A stretch of 5,207 bases of DNA from Pseudomonadota bacterium (GTDB lineage Bacteria; Pseudomonadota; Alphaproteobacteria; Sphingomonadales; Sphingomonadaceae). Location: the NCBI GenBank assembly GCA_023386515.1, contig JAEWJQ010000262.1, positions 1 through 5,207 on the forward strand, read 5' to 3'. This document shows, one piece after another, positions 1-5,207 of this stretch. Each line of letters opens with the position of its first letter. The stretch's first letter is position 1. The notes beneath the pieces are model-generated. The model saw nothing but the letters and a program-made list of their open reading frames with translations. It made no database searches and was not told where the DNA came from. The translations under genes were made by a program, and so were the position numbers.

Positions 1-43
1 CGGTTTAGGAAACCGTCGCTCTATCCGGCTGAGCTACGGGGGC
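1..43 (-). tRNA. tRNA-Arg (anticodon CCT), 3' part outside window
   Basis: Read on the minus strand from base 43, the sequence gives a 7-base 5' acceptor strand (GCCCCCG), T8-A9, a D-arm with GCTC/GAGC stem and a GG in its loop, and an anticodon arm whose CGGT/ACCG stem encloses the 7-base loop TTCCTAA. The anticodon CCT lies at bases 9-7, reads AGG and therefore charges arginine. The variable loop, T-arm, 3' acceptor strand and any encoded CCA lie beyond the window, so pairing of the acceptor stem cannot be tested. It lies on the same strand as the DUF1178 gene, 39 bases after its stop codon. The fold of the visible part is canonical and the isoacceptor assignment rests directly on the loop sequence. 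Confidence 0.93.
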
Positions 44-53
44 AGCGGCAGCG

Positions 54-82
54 TTCCTAGTTTTTCACGCCCGACCGGTCAA
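54..82 (-). promoter_or_regulatory. Candidate sigma-70-type promoter for tRNA-Arg
   Basis: On the minus strand TTGACC (82-77) is a good -35 match. A 17-base spacer follows, then TAGGAA (59-54) as a weak -10 that matches TATAAT at only three positions. The mature tRNA 5' end is 10 bases after the -10, which would leave a leader of a few bases, as is usual for a tRNA. The -35 overlaps the palindrome GACCGGTC at 73-80. This is inferred from spacing and position; read-through from the DUF1178 gene is the alternative. Confidence 0.4.
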
Positions 83-511
83 TCAGTTCGCCGCCTCCGG
101 CGGGATCACTGGAAAGGGCAGCGGCGCCACCGGCACGCCGTCGTCGACCAGCGCCTTGGCCTCGGCGAGTGTCGCCTGACCGTGGATCGCTGCATGCCGC
201 TCCTCGCCGTCGTGCATCGCCCGGGCGCGGGTGGCGAAGTCGTTGCCGACCCATTGCGAGTCCGCCAGCGCGCGGGTCTGCGCCGCCGCCAGTTCCTGCA
301 GTGCCGCCTTGATCGACGCGGGCGGCGTGTCGGCGCGCTGGTTGCCCTTTGCCGGCAAATGGGGCGCCATCACTGCCTTGTCGATCTGCGTGTCGGCACA
401 GAGCGGGCAGGCGATCTGACCGGCGTCGCGCTGCGTGGCAAAGGCCTCGCTCGATCCGAACCACGCTTCGAAGACGTGGCCGCCGCCGCAGCGCAGGTCG
501 AAGACGATCAT
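83..511 (-). CDS. DUF1178 family protein (small zinc-ribbon-like protein of unknown function)
   Basis: This 142-residue protein has the features of the DUF1178 family, which is common in alpha- and betaproteobacteria and has no established function. The N-terminus holds a possible metal site: C8 with H12, then a CPLC knuckle at 35-38. The middle (about 50-85) is Pro/Ala-rich with a helical stretch and is probably a linker. The C-terminal signature is clear: WVGNDFATRARAMH at 87-100, a block around AIHGQAT at 108-114, then a Pro-rich end. No signal peptide or membrane segment is seen, so it is probably cytosolic. The ATG start overlaps the stop of the upstream amidase gene by four bases (ATGA, 511-508), and no strong ribosome site is present, so translation is probably coupled. 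It is the last protein gene of the minus-strand cluster. The family call is confident; the metal binding is inference. Confidence 0.92.
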   Translation of the reverse strand: MIVFDLRCGGGHVFEAWFGSSEAFATQRDAGQIACPLCADTQIDKAVMAPHLPAKGNQRADTPPASIKAALQELAAAQTRALADSQWVGNDFATRARAMHDGEERHAAIHGQATLAEAKALVDDGVPVAPLPFPVIPPEAAN

Positions 512-1329
512 GCCACGACCGGCGTCGGGATAGGCCGGCGATGCGCCAGCACCGGCACGCGCGACCGCGCCGCCGTCACCAGCTCTGGCTCGATCGCGGC
601 GAAGCCGACGCCCACCGTGTCGCCCATGTCGAGCAGCACTTCACCCCATGGATCGACGACAAGGCTGTGGCCATAGGTCGCGCGGCCATCGGCATGCTGG
701 CCGGTCTGCGCCGCCGCCACCACGAAACAGCCGTTCTCGATCGCGCGGGCGCGCAGCAACGTATGCCAATGGGCCGCTCCGGTCGGCCGCGTGAAGGCCG
801 CCGGCACGGCCAGCACCGTGGCACCGCTTTCCGCCAGCGTCGCATAGAGGGCGGCGAACCGCAGGTCGTAGCAGATCGTCGGACCGAGCGCGCCGAGCGG
901 CGTGTCGACCACCACCGCACCTTCGCCGGCCGCATAGGCCGCCGATTCCCGCCACGATTCCCCGGTCGGCAGGTCGACGTCGAACAGATGCAATTTGTCG
1001 TAGCGCGCGCGGATCGTGCCGGCGGGATCGATGACGAAGCCGCGATTGGCCAACCGTCTGTCCGCGCGTCGGATCGCCAGCGAGCCGAGATGGACCCACA
1101 CGCCATGGTCCTTCGCCGCCGCGCGGACCGCGGCGAGCACCGGGTCCTCCGCTTCGACCCGGATCGAGGCAGCAGCGCGCTGCCGATCGCGATCGATCAG
1201 GCCCGACATCTCCGGCGTGAACAGCATCGCCGCACCGCCCGCCGCCGCCTCGCGCACCGCATCGATAAGGGTCGCGGCATTGACGACGGGATCGATCCCG
1301 CTCGTCATCTGCAGCAGCGCCGCCTTCAT
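508..1329 (-). CDS. Carbon-nitrogen hydrolase, Nit1-type (probable deaminated glutathione amidase)
   Basis: This 273-residue cytosolic enzyme of the nitrilase superfamily has the full catalytic triad: E40 in FTPEM, K112 in YDKLHLFD and nucleophile C153 in TICYDLRF. The length fits the single-domain Nit branch. The stretch after the lysine, with FDVDLPTGES followed by WRES near 126-129, resembles Nit1/NitFhit proteins. Characterised Nit1 proteins hydrolyse the amide of deaminated glutathione, a side product of transaminases acting on glutathione, so this is metabolite repair. Substrate assignment here is by subfamily resemblance; another omega-amidase or short-chain amidase activity is possible. 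The ATG overlaps the glutaredoxin stop codon (ATGA, 1329-1326) and the gene's own stop overlaps the next start in the same way, with no clear ribosome site at either, which points to translational coupling. The glutathione-linked neighbour supports the substrate guess. Confidence 0.93.
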   Translation of the reverse strand: MKAALLQMTSGIDPVVNAATLIDAVREAAAGGAAMLFTPEMSGLIDRDRQRAAASIRVEAEDPVLAAVRAAAKDHGVWVHLGSLAIRRADRRLANRGFVIDPAGTIRARYDKLHLFDVDLPTGESWRESAAYAAGEGAVVVDTPLGALGPTICYDLRFAALYATLAESGATVLAVPAAFTRPTGAAHWHTLLRARAIENGCFVVAAAQTGQHADGRATYGHSLVVDPWGEVLLDMGDTVGVGFAAIEPELVTAARSRVPVLAHRRPIPTPVVA

Positions 1330-1583
1330 GCGGCGAGCAGCGGGTCGAGCCCTCCGCGCGCGTTCAGCGCCGCCAGATCGTCGGAGCCGCCGATATGGCG
1401 GCCATCGATGAACACCTGGGGCACGGTCGTGCGGCCATCCGCGCGTTCGATCATCTCGCCCCGCTTCGGCCCGCCCAGCGTGATGTCATATTCGACCGGC
1501 TCCACGCCCTTCGACGCGAGCAGGCGCATCGCCCGGCTGCAATAGGGACAGAATGCCTTGGTGTAGATTTCTACCTTTGCCAT
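1326..1583 (-). CDS. grxC: Glutaredoxin 3 (dithiol, GrxC type)
   Basis: An 85-residue dithiol glutaredoxin, the normal size for GrxC. It reduces protein disulfides and glutathione mixed disulfides using glutathione. The redox site CPYC is at residues 12-15. The cis-proline loop TVPQVFI at 53-59 (P55) and the GGSDD motif at 65-69, which holds the glutathione glutamyl group, are both intact, as is the first beta strand EIYTK. There is no signal peptide, so it is cytosolic. It follows the comF-like gene by 31 bases and overlaps the amidase gene by four, making it part of the same probable operon. No purine-rich ribosome site precedes its ATG. Instead the minus strand carries CACCTCCTG just upstream, which looks like an anti-Shine-Dalgarno tract. 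The start at 1583 is preferred because MAKVEIYTKAFCPYC is the usual family N-terminus. Confidence 0.97.
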   Translation of the reverse strand: MAKVEIYTKAFCPYCSRAMRLLASKGVEPVEYDITLGGPKRGEMIERADGRTTVPQVFIDGRHIGGSDDLAALNARGGLDPLLAA

Positions 1584-1614
1584 GGGCAGGAGGTGTGGAC
1601 TGGCGCGCGGCTTG

Positions 1615-2349
1615 TCAATCGTCGCCGTCTCCCAGCACCCGCGCCCAGCAGAGGATGGTCACCGACGCCGCGCCGGCGCGGAGCAGCATCGCCGTGCAGG
1701 CATCGGCCGTGGCGCCACTGGTATAGACATCGTCGACCAGCCCTAGGGCCCGCCCCGCGACCCGCGTCCGATCCGGAACGGCAAAGGCGCCGGCCACCGT
1801 CTTCGCCCGCTCCCGCGCGCCGAGACCGCGCAGCGCCGGCGTCGCATGCCTTCGGATCAGAGCCAGCGGATCGTGTGCGATCCCCGTGCGCCGGGCCAGT
1901 GCGGCTGCGATCAACGCGGCCTGGTTGTAACCGCGGGTCCACAGCCGCCAGCGATGCAGCGGCACGGGGATCAGCAGCTCGATCTCGGCCGGCACGATCG
2001 CGCGCATCCGCTCCGCCATCGTGGCGGCGATGCCGATACGGCCGCCGTATTTCAGCTTCAGCGCCAGTGACCGGGCGATCGCACCATAAGCGACGGCCGC
2101 CCGCACCCCGGTATGACGCGGCGGCTCCGCCGTGCAGCGCGCGCAGCATGTCCCCTCGCCACGGTCGAACGCGAACGGCCGATTGCAGGCGGCGCACCAT
2201 GGCGGCGCGATCAGTCGCAAGTCGCTCCAGCATGATGCGCAGAAGCGATGATCGGCCGCCACCGGCACCCCGCAACCGGGACAGCGCGGCGGCAGCACCA
2301 GCGCTACCGCCCCCCTGCCCAAGCCTGCCGCCACCGACCCGATGCCCAT
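1615..2349 (-). CDS. ComF family protein (double zinc ribbon plus phosphoribosyltransferase-like domain)
   Basis: This 244-residue protein has the ComF layout. An N-terminal double zinc ribbon has cysteines C23/C26 with C37/C40, then C52/C55 with C68 or C69 and C72. A type I phosphoribosyltransferase fold follows, containing LIPVPLHRWRLWTRGYNQA at 126-144 and a PRPP-loop motif LGLVDDVYTSGAT at 202-214. ComF-type proteins are linked to DNA uptake and competence in some bacteria; the role in alphaproteobacteria is not established. The frame stays open upstream to an ATG at 2475, but that would overlap the divergent gene by about 80 bases and adds an Arg/Ala-rich tail unlike the family. The ATG at 2349 gives the usual length and start, though without an obvious ribosome site. 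It heads the minus-strand cluster, 31 bases before grxC. Family call firm; function unknown; start fairly sure. Confidence 0.93.
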   Translation of the reverse strand: MGIGSVAAGLGRGAVALVLPPRCPGCGVPVAADHRFCASCWSDLRLIAPPWCAACNRPFAFDRGEGTCCARCTAEPPRHTGVRAAVAYGAIARSLALKLKYGGRIGIAATMAERMRAIVPAEIELLIPVPLHRWRLWTRGYNQAALIAAALARRTGIAHDPLALIRRHATPALRGLGARERAKTVAGAFAVPDRTRVAGRALGLVDDVYTSGATADACTAMLLRAGAASVTILCWARVLGDGDD

Positions 2350-2356
2350 GATCAGT

Positions 2357-2388
2357 GCTTGTCGCCCGCGCCGCGACGCGGCACAAGC
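2357..2388. repeat. Dyad symmetry in the comF / NDUFAF5-like divergent gap
   Basis: GCTTGT (2357-2362) and ACAAGC (2383-2388) form a 6-base inverted repeat. An alternative inner hairpin pairs GTCGC (2361-2365) with GCGAC (2373-2377). Together they fill most of the 45 bases between the two divergent start codons, so the element could be an operator, a shared promoter or only a GC-rich fold. No consensus promoter or clear ribosome site is seen for either gene. Confidence 0.45.
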
Positions 2389-2394
2389 CGCCGC

Positions 2395-3240
2395 GTGAGT
2401 GCCACTGAGATCTTCGATCGCACGGCGCGCCGGCTGCGCCGCGACCGTGCCGCGGCGGGCGACCCCGCCGCCCACGCCTTCCTCCGCGATGTCATGGTCG
2501 AGGGGCTGCTGGAGCGGCTCGCGGCGGTGAAGCGGCCGTTCGCCGAGGCACTGGATATCGGCGCAAGCGACCAGAGCCTGACCGTCCCCGGTGCGCGCAT
2601 GGCGCGGATCGATGCCGGCGCCCGTTTCGCCCGCGTGACGGGCGGCATTCAGGGCGACGAGGACCGCCTTCCCTTCGCCTCGGCCAGCTTCGACTGCGTA
2701 GTCAGTGCCGGCGTGCTCGACCAGGTCAACGACCTCCCCGGCGCGCTGACGCTGATCCGACGTGCGTTGCGGCCGGACGGCCTGTTCCTCGGCGCGTTTC
2801 TGGGGGCGGGCAGCCTACCGGCGTTGCGCGCCGCTCTGCGCACGGCCGAGGGCGAGCGGCCGGCGGCGCGGCTGCATCCGCAGATCGACGTCCGGTCGGC
2901 GGGCGATCTGCTCGTCCGCGCCGGCTTCACCCTGCCCGTTGCCGACATCGAGACGCTGGACGTGCGTTATGCCAACCTCGGCCGACTGCTCGACGATCTG
3001 CGCGGCATGGCGGCATCCAACCTGCTCGCCAGCCGGACGGCGCTGTCTCGTGAGACGTTGGCGCGTACCGCCGCTGCCTTCGCCGACGCCGCCGGCCCGG
3101 ACGGCCGCACCACCGAACGGTTCTCGATCATCTTCCTGACCGGCTGGGCACCGGACGCCTCGCAGCCCCAGCCCGCCCGTCGTGGCAGCGGCACCGCCTC
3201 GCTGGCCAAAGCTCTCGCGCCGAAACCCGATACGGCCTAA
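2395..3240 (+). CDS. NDUFAF5-like methyltransferase-fold protein (probable complex I assembly factor)
   Basis: This 281-residue protein has a class I SAM-methyltransferase fold. The N-terminal IFDRTARRLRRDRAA (6-20) is the FDR...RDRAA motif of the NDUFAF5/C20orf7 family. The C-terminal half also matches what I know of that family: VNDLPGALTLIRRALRPDG (111-129), GAFLGAGSLPALR (133-145), a DLRGM...SNLL segment (201-211) and an end block QPARRGSGTASL (259-270). Mitochondrial NDUFAF5 hydroxylates an arginine of complex I subunit NDUFS7, whose bacterial counterpart is NuoB; I infer a similar role here. Motif I is atypical, ALDIGASDQSL at 52-62, lacking the GxGxG loop, which raises doubt about classic methyl transfer. 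The start GTG at 2395 fits the family N-terminus. An in-frame ATG at 2248 would run through comF and adds an unlikely Arg/Pro-rich tail. It is divergent from comF and convergent with the response regulator gene, 28 bases away, with no convincing terminator between. Confidence 0.9.
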   Translation: MSATEIFDRTARRLRRDRAAAGDPAAHAFLRDVMVEGLLERLAAVKRPFAEALDIGASDQSLTVPGARMARIDAGARFARVTGGIQGDEDRLPFASASFDCVVSAGVLDQVNDLPGALTLIRRALRPDGLFLGAFLGAGSLPALRAALRTAEGERPAARLHPQIDVRSAGDLLVRAGFTLPVADIETLDVRYANLGRLLDDLRGMAASNLLASRTALSRETLARTAAAFADAAGPDGRTTERFSIIFLTGWAPDASQPQPARRGSGTASLAKALAPKPDTA

Positions 3241-3268
3241 CGGCAGGTCGGCGACCCGTTTACGGCCT

Positions 3269-3655
3269 TCAGCGGATCACACCATTGGCATCGCGCGCAA
3301 GAATCCGGCCCATTGCCTCGAAAAGCGCGTCCATCGCCACCGGCTTGAACAGCACCTCGTCCGCGCCCGCCTCCAGGCAGCGCTCGCGCAGGTCGAGCGC
3401 CGTGTCGGCGGTGATCACGATGATCGGCACATTCGCCTTGGCGTCCTCGCGCCCCCGGATGTGGCGGATCGCGGTCAGCCCATCCATGCCCGGCATGCGC
3501 AGGTCGATCAACAGCATGTCGTACGTGCCGGCGTCGACCTTGCCGAGCCCCTGCTCCGCATTTTCCGCCTCGTCCATCGCCGCCCCGGCCACGTCGAGCA
3601 TGTCGCGCACGACCCGGCGGTTCATCCGGTCGTCCTCGATGAACAGGATGTTCAT
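3269..3655 (-). CDS. Single-domain response regulator (CheY/DivK-like receiver)
   Basis: A 128-residue stand-alone receiver domain without an output domain. All catalytic positions are present: acidic pocket E7-D8-D9 in FIEDD, phospho-acceptor D51 in LLIDLRMPGMDG, switch threonine T82 in IVITAD, and K104 in LFKPV. Such proteins pass or receive phosphate in relays, or act by binding partner proteins, in the cytosol. The gene follows the hybrid histidine kinase by 58 bases on the same strand, so it is most likely its partner; this matters because the kinase's own receiver looks degenerate. The ATG at 3655 begins directly with the first beta strand (MNILFIEDD), so no residues are missing. Only a weak ribosome site precedes it, and a perfect inverted repeat ends (on that strand) five bases before the start codon. 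The output partner is not visible here. Confidence 0.96.
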   Translation of the reverse strand: MNILFIEDDRMNRRVVRDMLDVAGAAMDEAENAEQGLGKVDAGTYDMLLIDLRMPGMDGLTAIRHIRGREDAKANVPIIVITADTALDLRERCLEAGADEVLFKPVAMDALFEAMGRILARDANGVIR

Positions 3656-3660
3656 GGCCG

Positions 3661-3674
3661 TCGGGAAATCCCGA
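3661..3674. repeat. Perfect 14-base inverted repeat just upstream of the response regulator start
   Basis: TCGGGA-AA-TCCCGA is a perfect dyad with a two-base centre, separated by five bases from the regulator ATG on the minus strand. It covers the place where a ribosome site would sit. It could be a binding site for a dimeric protein or affect translation start; with a two-base centre a tight RNA hairpin would have to open one or two pairs. Confidence 0.5.
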
Positions 3675-3691
3675 AGTGAAAGTCTGCACGG

Positions 3692-3720
3692 GGCATGAAC
3701 GCGCCTCTACGCTTCATGCC
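3692..3720 (-). terminator. Stem-loop at the histidine kinase stop codon (attenuator or weak terminator)
   Basis: GGCATGAA (3692-3699) pairs perfectly with TTCATGCC (3713-3720). Inside, GCG (3701-3703) pairs with CGC (3710-3712) after a single bulged base, giving about 11 base pairs with a six-base loop. It includes the kinase stop codon (3716-3714). On the transcribed minus strand no T-run follows directly, only ACTTTC about 10 bases later, so a strong intrinsic terminator is unlikely. Partial termination or protection of the 3' end between kinase and regulator is more plausible. Confidence 0.45.
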
Positions 3721-5207
3721 GCCTGGGACACAAGCGGCTGATCGCCGATACCGTACAAAGCGGCAATTAAATCGGTGCCGGACACCGGTTTAGCGATAGC
3801 GAGCGCACCCGCCGGCGCTGCCTGACCGGCTGGCAACAGCACGGCGACGGGCCGGTTTCCCGCAGCCGCGCTGAGCGCCGAGAATGCCGCGACATCGTCA
3901 CCGATCGCCGAGGCATCGACGACGATCCGCCCCACCGCCTCTCCGGCGCAGCATGCGGCCGCCTCCGCGACACTGGCGACCGTCCGAACCTCCTCGACCA
4001 GCGGCGACAAGACCGCCTTCAGCATGTTGCGCGTGATCGGATTGCGATCAACGATCAGCAATGCCGCGCCGCCCCCTGCCGGCGCCCGCTCCTTGATGTC
4101 CGGTGCGCGTACGAGCGGCAGATCGACGGTGAACCGCGACCCGCGACCCAGCTTGCTTTCGACCCGCACATCGCCCCCCATTGCGCGCGCCAGATTGCGC
4201 GAAATCGACAGACCGAGCCCGGTACCTCCGAACTGGCGGGTCGTGCTGGCGTCCGCCTGGCGGAAGGATTCGAAAATCTCCTCCATCTTGTCCGCCGCGA
4301 TCCCCACGCCGGTATCGGCGACTGCGATATGCAACCGGTCGCCGACCGCAGCGACCTGCAGCGTCACCTGGCCGGTGGCGGTGAATTTGAGGGCATTGGC
4401 CGTCAGGTTGAACACGATCTGCCGCAATCGCGTCACGTCACCGACGATCCGCTTCGGACTGTCGTGAAGGTCGCGGACGAAGGCGATGCCCTTGGCCCGG
4501 GCCTGCTCCTCCCACATCCGGCTCGCCTCGATCAGCATGGCGCACAGGTCGAATGGCGCCGCCTCGATTGTGAGATTGCCGGTCTCCATCTTGGCGACGT
4601 CCAGGATGTCGTCGACCAATGCGCGCATCGTCGTACCGGCGCTGTGCACCACGCCGATCCGATCGCGGATTGCGCCGTCCAAGGCGGGATCGGCCAGCAT
4701 CACCTGCGTCATGCCGAGGATGCCGTTCAGCGGCGTGCGGATTTCGTGGCTGGTGGTGGCGAGGAATTCGGTCTTCGCCGCCAGCGCCTTGCCCAAAGCC
4801 GCGTTGGTGACGGCGAGATCATCGTTGGCGGCACGCACCTGGTTGCGGCTGCGGCGGATGGTGAACAGGCCGATGCCGAGTAATGCGATGACGATCGCGG
4901 TCGCGCCAGCCGCGACGAAGAAGATCGTCCGCTGCGTCTTCGCCCGCGCCTGTTCGTAGGCGACGCTGCGGCGAGCCTCGTCGCGCTGCAGATTGGCGAT
5001 GCGCAATTCCTGATTGGCGAAGTCGAATCGCGCCGCCATCAGCGCCGCATTGGTCGACCGCGCCAGATCGGTCGCCTCGTCGTCCAGCCGCTTCCAGGCA
5101 GCCAGATGCGCCAGCGCCAGATCGTCGCGCCCGACCGCACGGTAAATGTCATAGGCGGTCTTCAGCGCGGGCCGGTCCACCACCGTCGCCTTGCTGAGGT
5201 CCTGCCC
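3714..5207 (-). CDS. Membrane hybrid histidine kinase with degenerate C-terminal receiver, 5' end outside window
   Basis: 497 residues are visible, numbered from the window edge. The frame has no stop back to base 5207, so the start lies outside; an in-frame GTG at 5183 is not a credible start because it cuts into the helical region. Residues about 14-45 resemble a TPR-type helical repeat, 63-93 are probably coiled coil, and 95-117 form one membrane helix. The kinase core follows: phospho-accepting H154 in SHEIRTPLNGILG, N-box N267 and N271, G1 box DTGVGIA (298-304) and G2 box GGTGLGL (327-333), all intact. From 382 a receiver-like domain keeps D387, D431 and K473. It has R388 where a second acid is expected, a proline (459) at the usual Thr/Ser site, and a short alpha-4 region. 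It therefore probably autophosphorylates and passes phosphate to the single-domain regulator encoded downstream. The sensory input is unknown and is probably N-terminal. Confidence 0.95.
   Translation of the reverse strand, partial: GQDLSKATVVDRPALKTAYDIYRAVGRDDLALAHLAAWKRLDDEATDLARSTNAALMAARFDFANQELRIANLQRDEARRSVAYEQARAKTQRTIFFVAAGATAIVIALLGIGLFTIRRSRNQVRAANDDLAVTNAALGKALAAKTEFLATTSHEIRTPLNGILGMTQVMLADPALDGAIRDRIGVVHSAGTTMRALVDDILDVAKMETGNLTIEAAPFDLCAMLIEASRMWEEQARAKGIAFVRDLHDSPKRIVGDVTRLRQIVFNLTANALKFTATGQVTLQVAAVGDRLHIAVADTGVGIAADKMEEIFESFRQADASTTRQFGGTGLGLSISRNLARAMGGDVRVESKLGRGSRFTVDLPLVRAPDIKERAPAGGGAALLIVDRNPITRNMLKAVLSPLVEEVRTVASVAEAAACCAGEAVGRIVVDASAIGDDVAAFSALSAAAGNRPVAVLLPAGQAAPAGALAIAKPVSGTDLIAALYGIGDQPLVSQAA

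Noticed and set aside
44..82. EcfG-type stress promoter suggested by GGAAC on the minus strand before the tRNA
   Set aside because: The downstream CGTA lies only 14 bases away, too close for the usual spacing, and falls inside the tRNA.
349..1545. Long plus-strand open frame (398 codons) opposite the amidase and glutaredoxin genes
   Set aside because: Its translation is Arg/Ala/His-rich with no domain, and it mirrors three well-supported genes in high-GC DNA, where long antisense frames are expected.
1395..2351. Plus-strand open frame (318 codons) opposite grxC and comF
   Set aside because: Arg/Pro/Ser-rich low-complexity translation without motifs, fully opposite intact known genes.
2248..2394. 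N-terminal extension of the NDUFAF5-like protein to the ATG at 2248
   Set aside because: It lies wholly inside or before comF on the other strand and is Arg/Pro/His-rich; the family N-terminus begins at the GTG at 2395.
2350..2475. N-terminal extension of the ComF-like protein to the ATG at 2475
   Set aside because: It would overlap the divergent gene by about 80 bases and adds a non-family Arg/Ala-rich tail; the ATG at 2349 gives the normal length.
3231..3267. Direct repeat of TACGGCC at 3231-3237 and 3261-3267
   Set aside because: Seven bases in GC-rich DNA is within chance, and no element boundaries accompany it.
3241..3268. Bidirectional terminator between the convergent genes
   Set aside because: Only 4-base stems are present (GGTC/GACC and CCGT/ACGG) and there is no T-run on either strand, so the evidence is too weak to annotate.
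4329..4883. Plus-strand open frames opposite the histidine kinase core
   Set aside because: They lie opposite the H-box to N-box coding region; composition is typical of a shadow frame and no family is recognisable.

Overview
The window is high-GC alphaproteobacterial chromosome, most likely from a sphingomonad (Sphingomonas or a relative). I infer this from the GC-rich third codon positions, the families present, and the cluster of a ComF-family protein, glutaredoxin, nitrilase-family amidase and DUF1178 protein with a divergent NDUFAF5-like methyltransferase-fold gene. That cluster is familiar from alphaproteobacteria, but no search was run and the genus is only a likely guess.

Left part (1-2349, minus strand). 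Four housekeeping genes are read right to left: comF-like (2349-1615), grxC (1583-1326), a Nit1-type amidase (1329-508) and a DUF1178 gene (511-83). The last two junctions are 4-base ATGA stop/start overlaps, so these genes are very probably co-transcribed and translationally coupled. After them, on the same strand, comes the 5' part of a tRNA-Arg(CCT), cut by the window edge and preceded by a plausible promoter of its own.

Middle (2395-3240, plus strand). A divergent gene encodes an NDUFAF5-type protein. In mitochondria this family acts in assembly of respiratory complex I. The match runs through the whole C-terminal half, while the usual SAM-binding glycine loop is degenerate. Only 45 bases separate its start from comF, and that gap holds a dyad symmetry.

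Right part (3269-5207, minus strand). A two-component pair: a membrane-anchored hybrid histidine kinase with a helical-repeat N-terminus (5' end outside the window) and, 58 bases downstream, a stand-alone CheY-like receiver. The kinase's own C-terminal receiver looks degenerate while the stand-alone receiver has every expected catalytic residue, so the small protein is the likely phosphate acceptor. The 58-base gap contains two inverted repeats that may set the kinase-to-regulator expression ratio.

There is no mobile element, CRISPR array or clear sign of recent transfer, and no gene-free stretch longer than 60 bases. I see no wholly new system. The most notable points are the NDUFAF5-like protein, the degenerate receiver beside an intact one, and the coupling of glutaredoxin to a probable deaminated-glutathione amidase.
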